Source: CAZJAT01 sp964544145 (lineage in GTDB: Bacteria > Hydrothermota > 32-111). Taken from it: a stretch of DNA of 35,688 bases. The stretch covers positions 1 to 35,688 of the forward strand of contig CAZJAT010000017.1 in assembly GCA_964544145.1 (NCBI GenBank). The letters run 5' to 3'. Position numbers and translations under genes: made by a program. Of the stretch, positions 1-7,995 are shown in pieces (within the stretch, counting starts at the first letter, position 1; each line of letters starts with the position of its first letter). The notes beneath the pieces are model-generated. The model was not told the origin of the DNA, searched no databases, and saw nothing but the letters and a program-made list of their open reading frames with translations.

Positions 1-221
1 CTAAGCGTTTATGCAGTACCATTGATTCGGTATGCTGGATAATGTCAAGACCTGGAGGAAGATAGTGGCTTGTGGCTGGTAAAATGGTAGCTGGTGGCTG
101 GTGGCTGGTGAGCTGGTGAGCTGGTGGCTGGTGGCTGGTGAGCTGGTGAGCTGGTGGCTGGGGGAATGGATGATGATACAATGATAATATGGAGTACTAT
201 GAAACATATAGGTAATTAACA
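1..221. other. Noncoding region downstream of uvrB
   Basis: This stretch lies after the uvrB stop and runs to the window edge. It holds the 30-bp tandem repeat described separately and otherwise low-complexity sequence. The minus strand can be read open across it, giving a Ser/Thr/Pro/His/Gln-rich peptide, but that peptide is simply the translated repeat and has no ribosome binding site or protein-like composition, so I treat it as noncoding. No convincing terminator hairpin for uvrB was seen. Confidence 0.6.
91..160. repeat. 30-bp tandem repeat, about 2.3 copies
   Basis: Two identical 30-base copies (91-120 and 121-150) are followed by the first 10 bases of a third (151-160). Each copy is itself built from CTGGTGG and CTGGTGAG words, so there is a shorter internal period of 7 to 8 bases. 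The tract is G/T-rich on the plus strand and contrasts strongly with the AT-rich surroundings. This composition looks like an intergenic minisatellite rather than a gene; function is unknown. Confidence 0.85.
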
Positions 222-249
222 TTAAGGGACGGTCCTTATTGTCTTACGG
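222..249. repeat. Possible REP-like fragment at the 3' end of uvrB
   Basis: The plus strand reads AAGGGACGGTCCTT followed by ATTGTCTTAC. This resembles, from memory, the short GGGACGGTTCT...TTGTCT repeats scattered in many clostridial and other anaerobe genomes and linked to REP-associated IS200-like transposases. Here it encodes the last residues of UvrB (Arg-Thr-Val-Pro-stop), beyond the end of the conserved UVR domain. Only one copy is in the window, so the call rests on resemblance alone. Confidence 0.3.
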
Positions 250-2207
250 ATATTCTTGATTATATCCCTCAATTCTCCAGCCTCTTCAAATTTCAATTCA
301 GCGGCATTCTGATGCATTTGCACTGTCATTGTTTCAATCAGTTCAAGCTTTTCAATATTGGACATTGATTCTGTATGTTGGGGTAATTTAGTCTCCACTT
401 TTCTATGCGATGCCATCTCAGTAATGATTAGAATATCATCCATTGATTTATATATTGTCTTAGGTTCAATATGATGTTCTCTGTTATAATCAATCTGCAT
501 GTTTCTCCTTTCATTTGTAATATCAATTGCCCTCTGCATACTGCCTGTCATTTTATCTGCATATAGAATAACCCTGCCATGTACATTCCTTGAAGCCCTG
601 CCGATTGTCTGAATGAGTGATGTCTCGGATCTCAGGAATCCTTCCCTGTCAGCATCCAGCACAGCAACAAGAGATACCTCAGGCAAATCCAGCCCTTCTC
701 TCAGTAAATTTATACCAACAAGCACATCAAAGGTTTTCAATCGGAGTCCCCTTATGATATCTACACGTTCAATGGAATCAATGTCAGAATGCATATAGCG
801 AACATTTATCTGCTGTTCCTTCAGATAATCAGTTAATGATTCAGCCATCTTCTTTGTTAATGTCGTTACAAGCACCCTTTCATTTCTTTCAACAGTTAAT
901 CTGATCTCGCCTATCAAATCATCTATCTGATGTTCTGAGGGGCGCACTGAAATCTGCGGATCTATAAGACCTGTGGGTCTGATTATCATATCAACCATTT
1001 GAGAGGAATGTTCCTGCTCATATTCAGCCGGTGTAGCTGACATACACACTATCTCATGTGTAATATGCTCAAATTCATTGAGTTTCAGCGGTCTATTATC
1101 CAATGCTGAAGGTAATCTGAAACCATATTCAACAAGGGTATTCTTCCTGGAGCGGTCGCCATTATGCATACCCCTGATCTGAGGAATCGTTACATGTGAT
1201 TCATCAATAACTGTTAGAAAATCCTCTCCAAAATAATCTATTAATGTATAGGGTCTCTGCCCTTCTGCTCTTCCGTCCATATATCTGGAATAATTCTCAA
1301 TACCCGGGCAAAACCCGATTTCATCCATTAATTCCAGATCATAATTGGTTCTTGTCCATATACGTTCTGCTTCCAATTCCTTGCCGGCATTCTTCAATTC
1401 CTTTACTCTGCTCTTTAACTCCTTTTTTATCTCTCTCATTGCTGCAAACATCTTGTCTGATGGGGTTATAAAATGTGATGCCGGATACAGAATAAGATTG
1501 TCAATCTGATTCTTCATTGAATTATTTATATAATCCAATTCCCTTATGTCCTCAATCTCATCCCCATAGAACATAATCCTGTATGGTATATCCAGATAGG
1601 CAGGGAATATATCCACAGTATCCCCCATCACCCTGAATCTGCCTCTTTTTAATTCAATGTCATTGCGTTCATATTGCATCATTATTAATTTGTCCAGAAA
1701 GGCTTTCATCGGAATAGATGACTTGGTTTCTATATTAAATATCCCTGTTGCATAATCCTCCGGAGAACCCAATGTGTATATGGATGAAACAGATGATACT
1801 ACAATAACATCCTTTCTGGAGAAAAGAGATGCTGTTGTTCTCATTCTCATTTTTTCAATTTCCTGATTTATTGTTGCTTCCTTTTCCACATATATATCCC
1901 TATCAGCCAGATAAGCTTCGGGTTGATAATAATCATAATATGAAATAAAGTATTCTACAGCATTATCAGGAAACAGTGTTTTCAATTCACCATATAATTG
2001 CGCTGCTAATGTCTTATTATGTGATAATATCAAACATGGTTTATCTGCTCTTACAATGACATTAGCAATTGCAAATGTCTTGCCTGAACCGGTTATTCCC
2101 CTTAATGTCTGATATTTGAAATGATTTTCTATCCCTGCGGATAATAAATCAATAGCCTCCGGCTGACTGCCGGAGGGCTTATGTGTTGAGACAAGATTAA
2201 ATATCAT
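222..2207 (-). CDS. uvrB: Excinuclease ABC subunit B (UvrB)
   Basis: Damage-verifying helicase-like subunit of the UvrABC nucleotide excision repair system. At 661 residues it is full length. Residues 37-44 form the Walker A (GITGSGKT). The beta-hairpin that clamps DNA is at about 90-99 (YYDYYQPEAY). A DESH helicase box is followed by TIPQIRGM, helicase motifs V/VI are visible (GINLLREGLD, QTIGRASRN), and a C-terminal UVR domain (IEKLELIE...EEAGELRD) would contact UvrA and UvrC. The ATG shares an ATGA overlap with the stop of the upstream repeat protein, and there is no clear Shine-Dalgarno, so translation is probably coupled. The last few residues come from a possible REP-like sequence. uvrA and uvrC are not in the window. 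Confidence 0.98.
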   Translation of the reverse strand: MIFNLVSTHKPSGSQPEAIDLLSAGIENHFKYQTLRGITGSGKTFAIANVIVRADKPCLILSHNKTLAAQLYGELKTLFPDNAVEYFISYYDYYQPEAYLADRDIYVEKEATINQEIEKMRMRTTASLFSRKDVIVVSSVSSIYTLGSPEDYATGIFNIETKSSIPMKAFLDKLIMMQYERNDIELKRGRFRVMGDTVDIFPAYLDIPYRIMFYGDEIEDIRELDYINNSMKNQIDNLILYPASHFITPSDKMFAAMREIKKELKSRVKELKNAGKELEAERIWTRTNYDLELMDEIGFCPGIENYSRYMDGRAEGQRPYTLIDYFGEDFLTVIDESHVTIPQIRGMHNGDRSRKNTLVEYGFRLPSALDNRPLKLNEFEHITHEIVCMSATPAEYEQEHSSQMVDMIIRPTGLIDPQISVRPSEHQIDDLIGEIRLTVERNERVLVTTLTKKMAESLTDYLKEQQINVRYMHSDIDSIERVDIIRGLRLKTFDVLVGINLLREGLDLPEVSLVAVLDADREGFLRSETSLIQTIGRASRNVHGRVILYADKMTGSMQRAIDITNERRNMQIDYNREHHIEPKTIYKSMDDILIITEMASHRKVETKLPQHTESMSNIEKLELIETMTVQMHQNAAELKFEEAGELRDIIKNIRKTIRTVP

Positions 2208-2936
2208 CTAATAATATTATCATCAACCCAGGTCTTGAAACCAGATACAGTATAATACAATATGGTGCCGACAATAACTGTATTTATAATAGTACCCACA
2301 GTTCCTCCAATAAAGGTTTCTGCAGTTCTCATGCCTCCGCCGCCGGGAACAATACAGCTGATACCTGTAGCACCAAGACAACCCGGTGCATTGAGCAATG
2401 TGCCGCTTATACATCCTGCCATACAGCATGAAGATGTGGATGCAGAACCGCCTGATTTGTGTCTATTTTGTTCCTGATACCTATTGGGGTCATTATCCTC
2501 ATATCCATTATTGCCATTATTGCCATTATTGCCATTATTGCCATTATTACCATTGTTACCATTGTTACCATTATTGCCATTATTGCCATTATTGCCATTG
2601 TTACCATTGTCTTTGTCTTTGTCTTTGTCTTTGTCTTTGTCTTTNNNNNNNNNNNNNNNNNNNNNNNNNNNNNNNNNNNNNNNNNNNNNNNNNNNNNNNN
2701 NNNNNNNNNNNNNNNNNNNNNNNNNNNNNNNNNNNNNNNNNNNNATCCTTATCCTTATCCTTATCCTTATCCTTATCCTTATCTTTTCCCTTATCATCAT
2801 CATTTCCGCCATTATCGTCATTTCCATTATTTATTGATTGAAATGATTCGGTTTTCTGGTCATTTACAATAACTTGGGGAAATACTGCAGTAAACGTAAA
2901 TGTTGTTATTATTAACAGAATGATTGCTTTTTTCAT
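2204..2936 (-). CDS. Secreted Lys-Asp / Gly-Asn-Asn repeat protein, interrupted by assembly gap
   Basis: Not a recognised family. The ATG at 2936 has a good GGAGG site 4 bases upstream and a consensus promoter. The N-terminus (MKKAIILLIITTFTFTAVF) is a signal peptide, followed by an Asn/Asp/Gly-rich stretch, seven Lys-Asp dipeptides, the N gap, six more Lys-Asp dipeptides, eleven Gly-Asn-Asn triplets, a polar linker, a Ser/Cys/Gly-rich stretch with five cysteines (CCMAGC...GC...SC) and a C-terminal hydrophobic segment with a short charged tail. Reading frames on the two sides differ by one base only because the gap is written as 100 N; both sides encode Lys-Asp in the gene's own frame, so one continuous gene is likely. 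The stop overlaps the uvrB start (ATGA). It is probably a surface or envelope protein with an extended charged spacer; the true length is unknown. Confidence 0.75.
2507..2605 (-). repeat. 9-bp tandem repeat encoding 11 Gly-Asn-Asn triplets
   Basis: Eleven uninterrupted 9-base units, mostly GGCAATAAT with GGTAACAAT and GGTAATAAT variants on the coding strand. All differences are at synonymous third positions, so every unit encodes Gly-Asn-Asn. The Gly-X-Y period is collagen-like in spacing, but with Asn rather than Pro it need not form a triple helix. Confidence 0.95.
2609..2786 (-). repeat. 6-bp tandem repeats encoding Lys-Asp, flanking the gap
   Basis: On the coding strand, the part before the gap has one AAAGAT and six AAGGAT units (2745-2786). 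The part after the gap has six AAAGAC units (2609-2644). Both words encode Lys-Asp. The repeat presumably defeated assembly and continues through the N run, so total copy number is unknown. Confidence 0.95.
2645..2744. other. Assembly gap, 100 N
   Basis: Exactly 100 ambiguous bases, the conventional placeholder for a scaffold gap of unknown size, placed inside the hexanucleotide repeat. To keep the gene in frame the real length must be a multiple of three, so 100 is not the true size. Confidence 0.98.
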
Positions 2937-2959
2937 AAGACCTCCAATGTTCTTTATCA

Positions 2960-2988
2960 ATTATACGTATGAAGAATAAAAATGTCAA
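2960..2988 (-). promoter_or_regulatory. Consensus sigma-70 type promoter
   Basis: On the minus strand a perfect TTGACA (2983-2988) is followed after exactly 17 bases by a perfect TATAAT (2960-2965). Transcription should begin near 2953, giving a leader of about 17 bases that contains the GGAGG site of the repeat-protein gene. This would drive that gene and uvrB together. No SOS box was recognised near it. Confidence 0.88.
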
Positions 2989-3056
2989 TAAAATATACAG
3001 TTTTACTCAATTAAATCAATGTAATACTATAAATCATTCAATCATTTATTATTGGT

Positions 3057-3080
3057 AAACGGGCGGCATGCCGCCCGTTT
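3057..3080. terminator. Hairpin terminator after glyA
   Basis: A perfect 24-base palindrome with arms AAACGGGCGG and CCGCCCGTTT around CATG. It is strongly GC-rich against the AT-rich background and starts 5 bases after the glyA stop. On the glyA strand the arm ends in GTTT but the following bases are not a good T run, so it could also act as an mRNA-stabilising hairpin. It closes the 17674-3085 convoy. Confidence 0.75.
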
Positions 3081-3084
3081 ATTA

Positions 3085-4323
3085 TTATTTAACTAATGGA
3101 AAATTTGCAGTGAATTCTGATACTTCTTTTTTCACTGATTCTATTTCTTCTTCATTTTCTATATTAATTATGACCCTGTCAATGAATTCTGCAATAATCT
3201 TCATGTCACTTTCTTTCATACCTCTTGTAGTAAGCGCGGGGGTACCCACTCTTATACCTGAAGCGACAAATGGTTTTTCAGGGTCAAATGGAATTGTATT
3301 TTTATTGACTGTTATTCCGGCTCTGTCCAATGCTTTTTCCGCTGCTTTTCCAGTTACCTTTTTGGGTCTAAGGTCAACAAGCATCAAATGAGTATCTGTT
3401 CCATTGGATACAAGCCTGAAACCCTTTTCCTTTAATGCTTCCGATAAAGCAGTTGCATTCTTCAGTACCTGTTCCTGATAGGTTTTGAATTCCGGTTTCA
3501 ATGCTTCCCTGAATGCTACAGCTTTTGCAGCAATAATATGCATTAGAGGACCACCCTGAATACCTGGGAATAATCTGCTGTTAATTGTCTTTGCATGCTC
3601 TTGCTTGGACAAAATTAAACCGCCTCTTGGACCGCGCAATGTCTTATGTGTTGTTGATGTTACCGCATCTGCATAGGGTATGGGCGAAGGGTGGAGACCT
3701 GTGGCAACCAGCCCTGCAATATGTGCAATATCAACTACCAGTTTAGCATCAATCTCATCACATATTTCCTTGAATTTATCAAATTCCAATGTTCTAGGAT
3801 ATGCAGAAGCTCCGGTAATAATCATTTTAGGCTTATGCTCTATTGCCAGATCCCTAAGGATTTTATAATCAATCACTTCAGATTCTTTTTCTACACCATA
3901 ATGCACTGCATTGTAAAGCATACCGGAAAATGAAACCTTATGCCCATGTGTCAAATGACCGCCATGTGCCAGATTCAGGCCAAAGAATGTATCCCCCGGC
4001 TGCAGGAATGTGAAATAGGCAGTCATATTTGCCTGGGAACCGCTGTGCGGCTGCACATTTGCATGCTCTGCACCAAACAGCTCTTTGGCTCTTTCAATAG
4101 CAAGGTTCTCAGCTTCATCCACAAATTCACATCCGCCATAGTATCTCTTCCCCGGATATCCCTCTGCATATTTATTGGTCATAACAGAACCCATTGCCTG
4201 CAATACAGCATCAGAAACAAAATTCTCGCTGGCAATCAGCTCAATTTTCGTTCTCTGTCTGTTTTCTTCATTCATTATTGCCTGAAATATTTCAGGATCA
4301 GTTTTCTTTAATTCCTCTTTCAT
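3085..4323 (-). CDS. glyA: Serine hydroxymethyltransferase
   Basis: PLP enzyme converting serine and tetrahydrofolate to glycine and 5,10-methylene-tetrahydrofolate; the main one-carbon source of the cell. At 412 residues it has the usual bacterial length. Visible family motifs are IELIASENF near residue 28, NKYAEGYPGKRYYGG near 50, HGGHLTHG near 120, and the PLP lysine K227 in STTHKTLRGPRGG. The ATG at 4323 is chosen because AAAGGAG lies upstream at good spacing and the protein then begins like its family; the reading frame extends further upstream, but that part overlaps mscS. It overlaps the end of mscS by 26 bases and is the last gene of its convoy, followed by a hairpin. Confidence 0.97.
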   Translation of the reverse strand: MKEELKKTDPEIFQAIMNEENRQRTKIELIASENFVSDAVLQAMGSVMTNKYAEGYPGKRYYGGCEFVDEAENLAIERAKELFGAEHANVQPHSGSQANMTAYFTFLQPGDTFFGLNLAHGGHLTHGHKVSFSGMLYNAVHYGVEKESEVIDYKILRDLAIEHKPKMIITGASAYPRTLEFDKFKEICDEIDAKLVVDIAHIAGLVATGLHPSPIPYADAVTSTTHKTLRGPRGGLILSKQEHAKTINSRLFPGIQGGPLMHIIAAKAVAFREALKPEFKTYQEQVLKNATALSEALKEKGFRLVSNGTDTHLMLVDLRPKKVTGKAAEKALDRAGITVNKNTIPFDPEKPFVASGIRVGTPALTTRGMKESDMKIIAEFIDRVIINIENEEEIESVKKEVSEFTANFPLVK

Positions 4324-5338
4324 TATTAACACTCCTTTGTTGTAAGAAAATTGTACTCGTTGGGAAAGCAATTTCAATGCCCTCTTTATCAAATCGTTCC
4401 TTTAGAGCAAAATGAAAATCCTGTTTTATTCCCCTAATATCTGAATTCTTTTTCACATAAAAATTTACATATATATTTAGTGAATATGTATCAAATCTAA
4501 AGAATCCAACCTCAATATCATTCTTTGATGGTATACGCTCATCATTGTGCAGTATATCTTTGATAATCTCAACTGCCATTAACACCTTTTTATATGATGT
4601 ATCATATGTTACACCTATAATGTAATTCAACAAATTCCTGTTTCCATATGAATGATTCACAATAGTGGATTCCATAATTACTTTATTGGGTATAATAACC
4701 TTTCTGTCATTCAGCATCCTTATCTTTGTCGTTCTTAAACCTATATAGACAACTGTTCCCTCATTATTATCTATAGATACATAGTCCCCGATTTGAATGA
4801 TCTTTGAAGAGAATATTGTAATACCGCCTATAATATTTGCTAGAAAATCCTGTGCTGCAAGAGCAACAGCCAATCCGCCTATACCCAGACCGGTGACCAC
4901 TGAGAGCACATTGATTCCAAGCAGATTGAGTATCATTGACAGGGATACAAGCAAGATAAGTGCAACAATAAGCCGTGTAAAAAGTATTTCAATCTGTTCA
5001 GACATAGTATCCTTTCTGGCAAAGCGTTTCATATTTAGGATTCTCTTTGTCATAATTATCATTATTTCTGCAATCAAAACAGAAAAGGCAATTATGTATA
5101 AGATTCCGTTTAATTTGATTATATTATGAAACAGCAATGTATCTGCATTGAGATATCTTCTGCCTATGTGCATCCCTATACTGATTAAAGTCAGTAGAAT
5201 TCCGATGCGCACATTTTTAAGCATCCGTATCTTCCTTCCTGCCATATATATTAGTAAACCGCTGAAAGCTCCGGCAATCAAAGATATAAGCAGAATCAGA
5301 ACAGAGTGCACAGTATTATCAAAGATTATCCTATTCAT
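4298..5338 (-). CDS. MscS-family small-conductance mechanosensitive channel
   Basis: Membrane channel that releases solutes on hypo-osmotic shock. The N-terminal half has four to five hydrophobic helices (near residues 10-32, 45-58, 77-97 and 118-170). The pore helix is Gly/Ala-rich (GLGIGGLAVALAAQDFLANIIGG), followed by the typical beta domain start IGDYVSIDNNEGTVVYIGLRTTKIR and IIPNKVIMES. The length of 346 residues fits the small MscS class with one or two extra N-terminal helices. The start shares ATGA with the stop of the upstream aminotransferase, and glyA begins inside its 3' end. I do not assign a paralogue name. Confidence 0.95.
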   Translation of the reverse strand: MNRIIFDNTVHSVLILLISLIAGAFSGLLIYMAGRKIRMLKNVRIGILLTLISIGMHIGRRYLNADTLLFHNIIKLNGILYIIAFSVLIAEIMIIMTKRILNMKRFARKDTMSEQIEILFTRLIVALILLVSLSMILNLLGINVLSVVTGLGIGGLAVALAAQDFLANIIGGITIFSSKIIQIGDYVSIDNNEGTVVYIGLRTTKIRMLNDRKVIIPNKVIMESTIVNHSYGNRNLLNYIIGVTYDTSYKKVLMAVEIIKDILHNDERIPSKNDIEVGFFRFDTYSLNIYVNFYVKKNSDIRGIKQDFHFALKERFDKEGIEIAFPTSTIFLQQRSVNNERGIKEN

Positions 5339-6531
5339 TGATGCTGTTCCCTGTACTGAGCAATTCCTCTAGCAAGTATATCTATGGCATCCTTAAGGTC
5401 ATTACTGTTAAGCACATATGCAATCCTTATCTCATCATTGCCTCTGCCTGATGATGCATAAAATCCTGCTGCAGGAGCAACCATAACTGTTTTACCGTCA
5501 ACACTGAAATCTGTCAGCATCCACTTTGCAAAATCATCAGCATTGCTTACAGGTAATTTCACAACACAGTAAAACGCGCCTTCAGGTTTTTTCGTGAAAG
5601 CCCCTTCAATATGTTTAATAGCTTCAAACACCACATCCCTTCTCCGCTCATATTCCTCTATCATATCTCCCATAAATTCACCCATATGTCTATATCCCTC
5701 TATCATGCCTATCTGTTCAATGGTTGGCGGGCATAATCTTGCTTGACCCAGCTTTAATATACCCTTCATTAATTCACGGTTTTTCGTTACAATGTTTCCT
5801 ATTCTTGCTCCGCAAGCAGAGAATCGCTTAGAGATTGAATCCATAACAACAATCCGTTCTTTATGACTGTCAAATTCAAGTACTGATGTATGTTTTTTCC
5901 CGTCAAATACAAATTCCCTGTAAACCTCATCTGAGAGTACAAAAAGGTCATGTTTATCTGCAATCTTTATAACCCTCTCTATCTCATCTCTTGTGAATAC
6001 AGTGCCTGTTGGATTATTTGGCGAGCAAATCAGTATAGCTCTTGTTCTATCATCAATCAATCGTTCAATCTCCTCATCAGAAGGCAGATGAAATCCATTC
6101 TCAACATGTGTTGTTAAGGGTTTAATCTTAACATTTGCCATTGCGGCAAATCCATTGTAATTTGTATAAAATGGCTCAGGTATAATAATATTATCATCAA
6201 TATCGCATACAGCCATCATCGCAAATATTATTGCTTCACTTCCCCCAGTGGTAATAAAAACATCCTCTGCTTCAATATTGTAATTATATGATTTGAGATA
6301 ATCACTTATAGTTTCACGAGCAGTTTTAAGCCCCTGAGAAGGACCATATGCCAGTACATGTTCACTGTAATTCTTTATTGCTTCAAACATAATGTTTGGA
6401 GTATGAATGTCAGGTTGACCGATATTCAGATGATAAACATGAATACCTCGGCTTTTTGCATCATCAGCAAAGGATAGGAGCTTCCTTATGGGAGATTCCT
6501 GCATATTAGTTACTCTTTTTGATACTATCAT
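5335..6531 (-). CDS. Class I/II PLP-dependent aminotransferase (aspartate-aminotransferase-like)
   Basis: Fold-type I aminotransferase of 398 residues. PLP-site residues can be placed: PNNPTG at 171-176 with the conserved Asn173, the LSDEVYREF motif with Asp201 and Tyr204, and the Schiff-base lysine K235 in SISKRFSACGARIG. The substrate is not clear from sequence; relatives act on aspartate, alanine or aromatic amino acids. The ATG at 6531 is supported by GGAGGAG a few bases upstream and lies inside the end of the small upstream gene (26-base overlap). The stop overlaps the mscS start (ATGA). Confidence 0.93.
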   Translation of the reverse strand: MIVSKRVTNMQESPIRKLLSFADDAKSRGIHVYHLNIGQPDIHTPNIMFEAIKNYSEHVLAYGPSQGLKTARETISDYLKSYNYNIEAEDVFITTGGSEAIIFAMMAVCDIDDNIIIPEPFYTNYNGFAAMANVKIKPLTTHVENGFHLPSDEEIERLIDDRTRAILICSPNNPTGTVFTRDEIERVIKIADKHDLFVLSDEVYREFVFDGKKHTSVLEFDSHKERIVVMDSISKRFSACGARIGNIVTKNRELMKGILKLGQARLCPPTIEQIGMIEGYRHMGEFMGDMIEEYERRRDVVFEAIKHIEGAFTKKPEGAFYCVVKLPVSNADDFAKWMLTDFSVDGKTVMVAPAAGFYASSGRGNDEIRIAYVLNSNDLKDAIDILARGIAQYREQHQ

Positions 6532-6727
6532 TTATCTCCTCCATTTTTTCTTTTCTTTCTTTTCCTAATTTTTTGATTTCATTCAGCACTTCTTCTTTAT
6601 TAAGAATTTTCTTTTGTTCCAGTACATTTACAATTGCCTCAATTGAAAGTGCATTTGTATAAAACATCTGTTGATAATTGAGATCAATCTCTTCAAATTT
6701 TTTCTTTTCATTTTTCTTCTTGAACAT
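6506..6727 (-). CDS. Small charged protein, unknown function
   Basis: A 73-residue protein not recognised as a named family. It is very rich in Lys and Glu, with a predicted helical middle (ALSIEAIVNVLEQKKILNKEEVLNEI), a pattern seen in many small conserved proteins where a helix is followed by an 'x-L-x-x-K-x-I-L-x-x-E-E' turn, and a coiled-coil-like tail. A GAGG site sits just ahead of the ATG and within the end of the preceding gene, three bases from its stop. Position in the convoy and the good ribosome site support it being real. Confidence 0.7.
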   Translation of the reverse strand: MFKKKNEKKKFEEIDLNYQQMFYTNALSIEAIVNVLEQKKILNKEEVLNEIKKLGKERKEKMEEINDSIKKSN

Positions 6728-6730
6728 ATT

Positions 6731-7066
6731 TTACCTCGTTATTAAAATTCCTGCAGCCAATCCTGCGAAATCATATATCAAATCCTTATACGATACTTCT
6801 CCTGTACCTGATACTCCATCATAAACTTCTTTAACTACTGAGAAAATAAGCGGTACTGAAACACTTATTCCCAGCTGAATTTTGTCCTTTTCACCTTCAA
6901 TAAAATAATCTGCAGCAAATGATGTTGCAACAGTGATTGCCATAACAGTGAAAAAATGATCTATTTTATCCGGAGAAAAATAAGAATCATTGACAAATAT
7001 ATTGTCTTCAGCAAATATTCCGCAGAAAAATGCGGATAATATCAGAATACTTGATAATTTATGCAT
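6731..7066 (-). CDS. YfiM/DUF2279-like exported membrane protein
   Basis: 111 residues from the ATG at 7066, which has GAGGAAC upstream; the frame extends further but only through the dehydrogenase gene. An N-terminal signal peptide (MHKLSSILILSAFFCGIFA) precedes DKIDHFFTVMAITVATSFAADYF, then VVKEVYDG and KDLIYDFAGLAAGI. The pattern Asp-Lys-x-x-His, then Lys-Glu-x-x-Asp-Gly, then Lys-Asp-Leu and a Gly-rich C-terminal helix matches my memory of the YfiM/DUF2279 family of small envelope proteins. Function is unknown. It overlaps the dehydrogenase gene by 25 bases. Confidence 0.75.
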   Translation of the reverse strand: MHKLSSILILSAFFCGIFAEDNIFVNDSYFSPDKIDHFFTVMAITVATSFAADYFIEGEKDKIQLGISVSVPLIFSVVKEVYDGVSGTGEVSYKDLIYDFAGLAAGILITR

Positions 7067-7995
7067 CGTTTTGGTTCCTCGTTTTTTAATAATACTGATT
7101 TTATTGATTCCACACACATAAATGCCATCTGTTTTCTTGTTTCTTCACTGGCTGAACCCATATGGGGAGCAAGAATGCAATTGTCGAGTCCCAGAATTGC
7201 CTTATTTATTTCAGGCTCATTCTCATATACATCAAGACCTGCTGCATAAATAATTTTTTTCTTCAATGCCTCTGCAAGATCACATTCTCTGATTATTTTA
7301 CCCCTTGCAGTATTGACAAGTACAGCTGTTTTCTTCATTTTTCTAAAAATTCTCATATCAAACAAAGCTTCTGTTTCACTTGTTAATGGAGCATTGATTG
7401 ATATAATGTCAGCTTTTTCTATCAATGTATTGAAATCAACATATTGTGCTTCATAATCAATTTTTTTCGTATGCCTAGCATTGTAGATAACACTCATGCC
7501 GAAACCTCTGGCACGTCTGCCTACTGCTTGCCCGATTCTTCCAAACCCGAATATTCCCATTGTTTTGCCATGTATGTCCATACCCAGCATCTCATCAGGC
7601 ATCCAACCGTGAAAATTCCCCGCTCTTACATATTTATCCGCTTCACATATTCTTCTTGATGCTGCCAGTATTAGAGCAAATACCAAATCAGCTGTTGTTT
7701 CAGTCAATACATCAGGTGTATTTGTAACATATATTTTCCTCTCTGCAGCATAATGAAAATCAATATTATCAAAACCCACGGCATAATTGGAAATAATTTT
7801 TAAGTGTTTCCCCTTATCAATCAAATGTCTGTCAATTTTATCCCTAAGAAGAGATATCAATGCATCTGCATTTTCTATTTTTTGTTCTATTTCATCATAA
7901 TCCGGATGTCTTTCAGCAATTTCAACATCAATGCCTGTTCCTTCAAATTCGGATTCTAAATCAATCGGCAGTTTATGCGTAGTATATAATCTCAT
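7042..7995 (-). CDS. D-isomer 2-hydroxyacid dehydrogenase (glyoxylate/hydroxypyruvate reductase-like)
   Basis: NAD(P)H-dependent reductase of 2-oxoacids. In the 317-residue product the nucleotide motif GFGRIG is at 150-155. The catalytic triad is visible: Arg231 (NTARGKII), Glu260 (DVYENEP) and His278 (LAPHMGSA). The NYAVGFDNID motif at 70-79 is also typical. The sequence looks more like GhrB/glyoxylate reductase than phosphoglycerate dehydrogenase, since no ACT or ASB domain follows. The ATG at 7995 is preferred because it shares ATGA with the stop of the HD hydrolase; an upstream in-frame ATG lies inside that gene. Confidence 0.93.
   Translation of the reverse strand: MRLYTTHKLPIDLESEFEGTGIDVEIAERHPDYDEIEQKIENADALISLLRDKIDRHLIDKGKHLKIISNYAVGFDNIDFHYAAERKIYVTNTPDVLTETTADLVFALILAASRRICEADKYVRAGNFHGWMPDEMLGMDIHGKTMGIFGFGRIGQAVGRRARGFGMSVIYNARHTKKIDYEAQYVDFNTLIEKADIISINAPLTSETEALFDMRIFRKMKKTAVLVNTARGKIIRECDLAEALKKKIIYAAGLDVYENEPEINKAILGLDNCILAPHMGSASEETRKQMAFMCVESIKSVLLKNEEPKRCINYQVF

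Noticed and set aside
1..222. Open frame on the minus strand encoding a Ser/Thr/Pro/His/Gln-rich peptide
   Set aside because: It is only the translated 30-bp repeat, with no ribosome site or protein-like composition.
2507..2605. Regular 9-bp repeat as a CRISPR array
   Set aside because: Units are 9 bases and contiguous with no spacers, and they encode Gly-Asn-Asn in frame.
2262..2872. Several plus-strand open frames across the low-complexity region
   Set aside because: They are antisense reads of the repeats and of the gap and lack start signals; the minus-strand gene explains the region.
2204..2960. Frameshift or pseudogene in the repeat protein
   Set aside because: The frame change coincides with a 100-N placeholder of arbitrary length, so it is an assembly effect until shown otherwise.
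7042..7995. D-3-phosphoglycerate dehydrogenase (SerA) forming a serine pathway with glyA
   Set aside because: The protein is the short form without regulatory domains and its motifs fit glyoxylate/hydroxypyruvate reductase better; no serB or serC is present.
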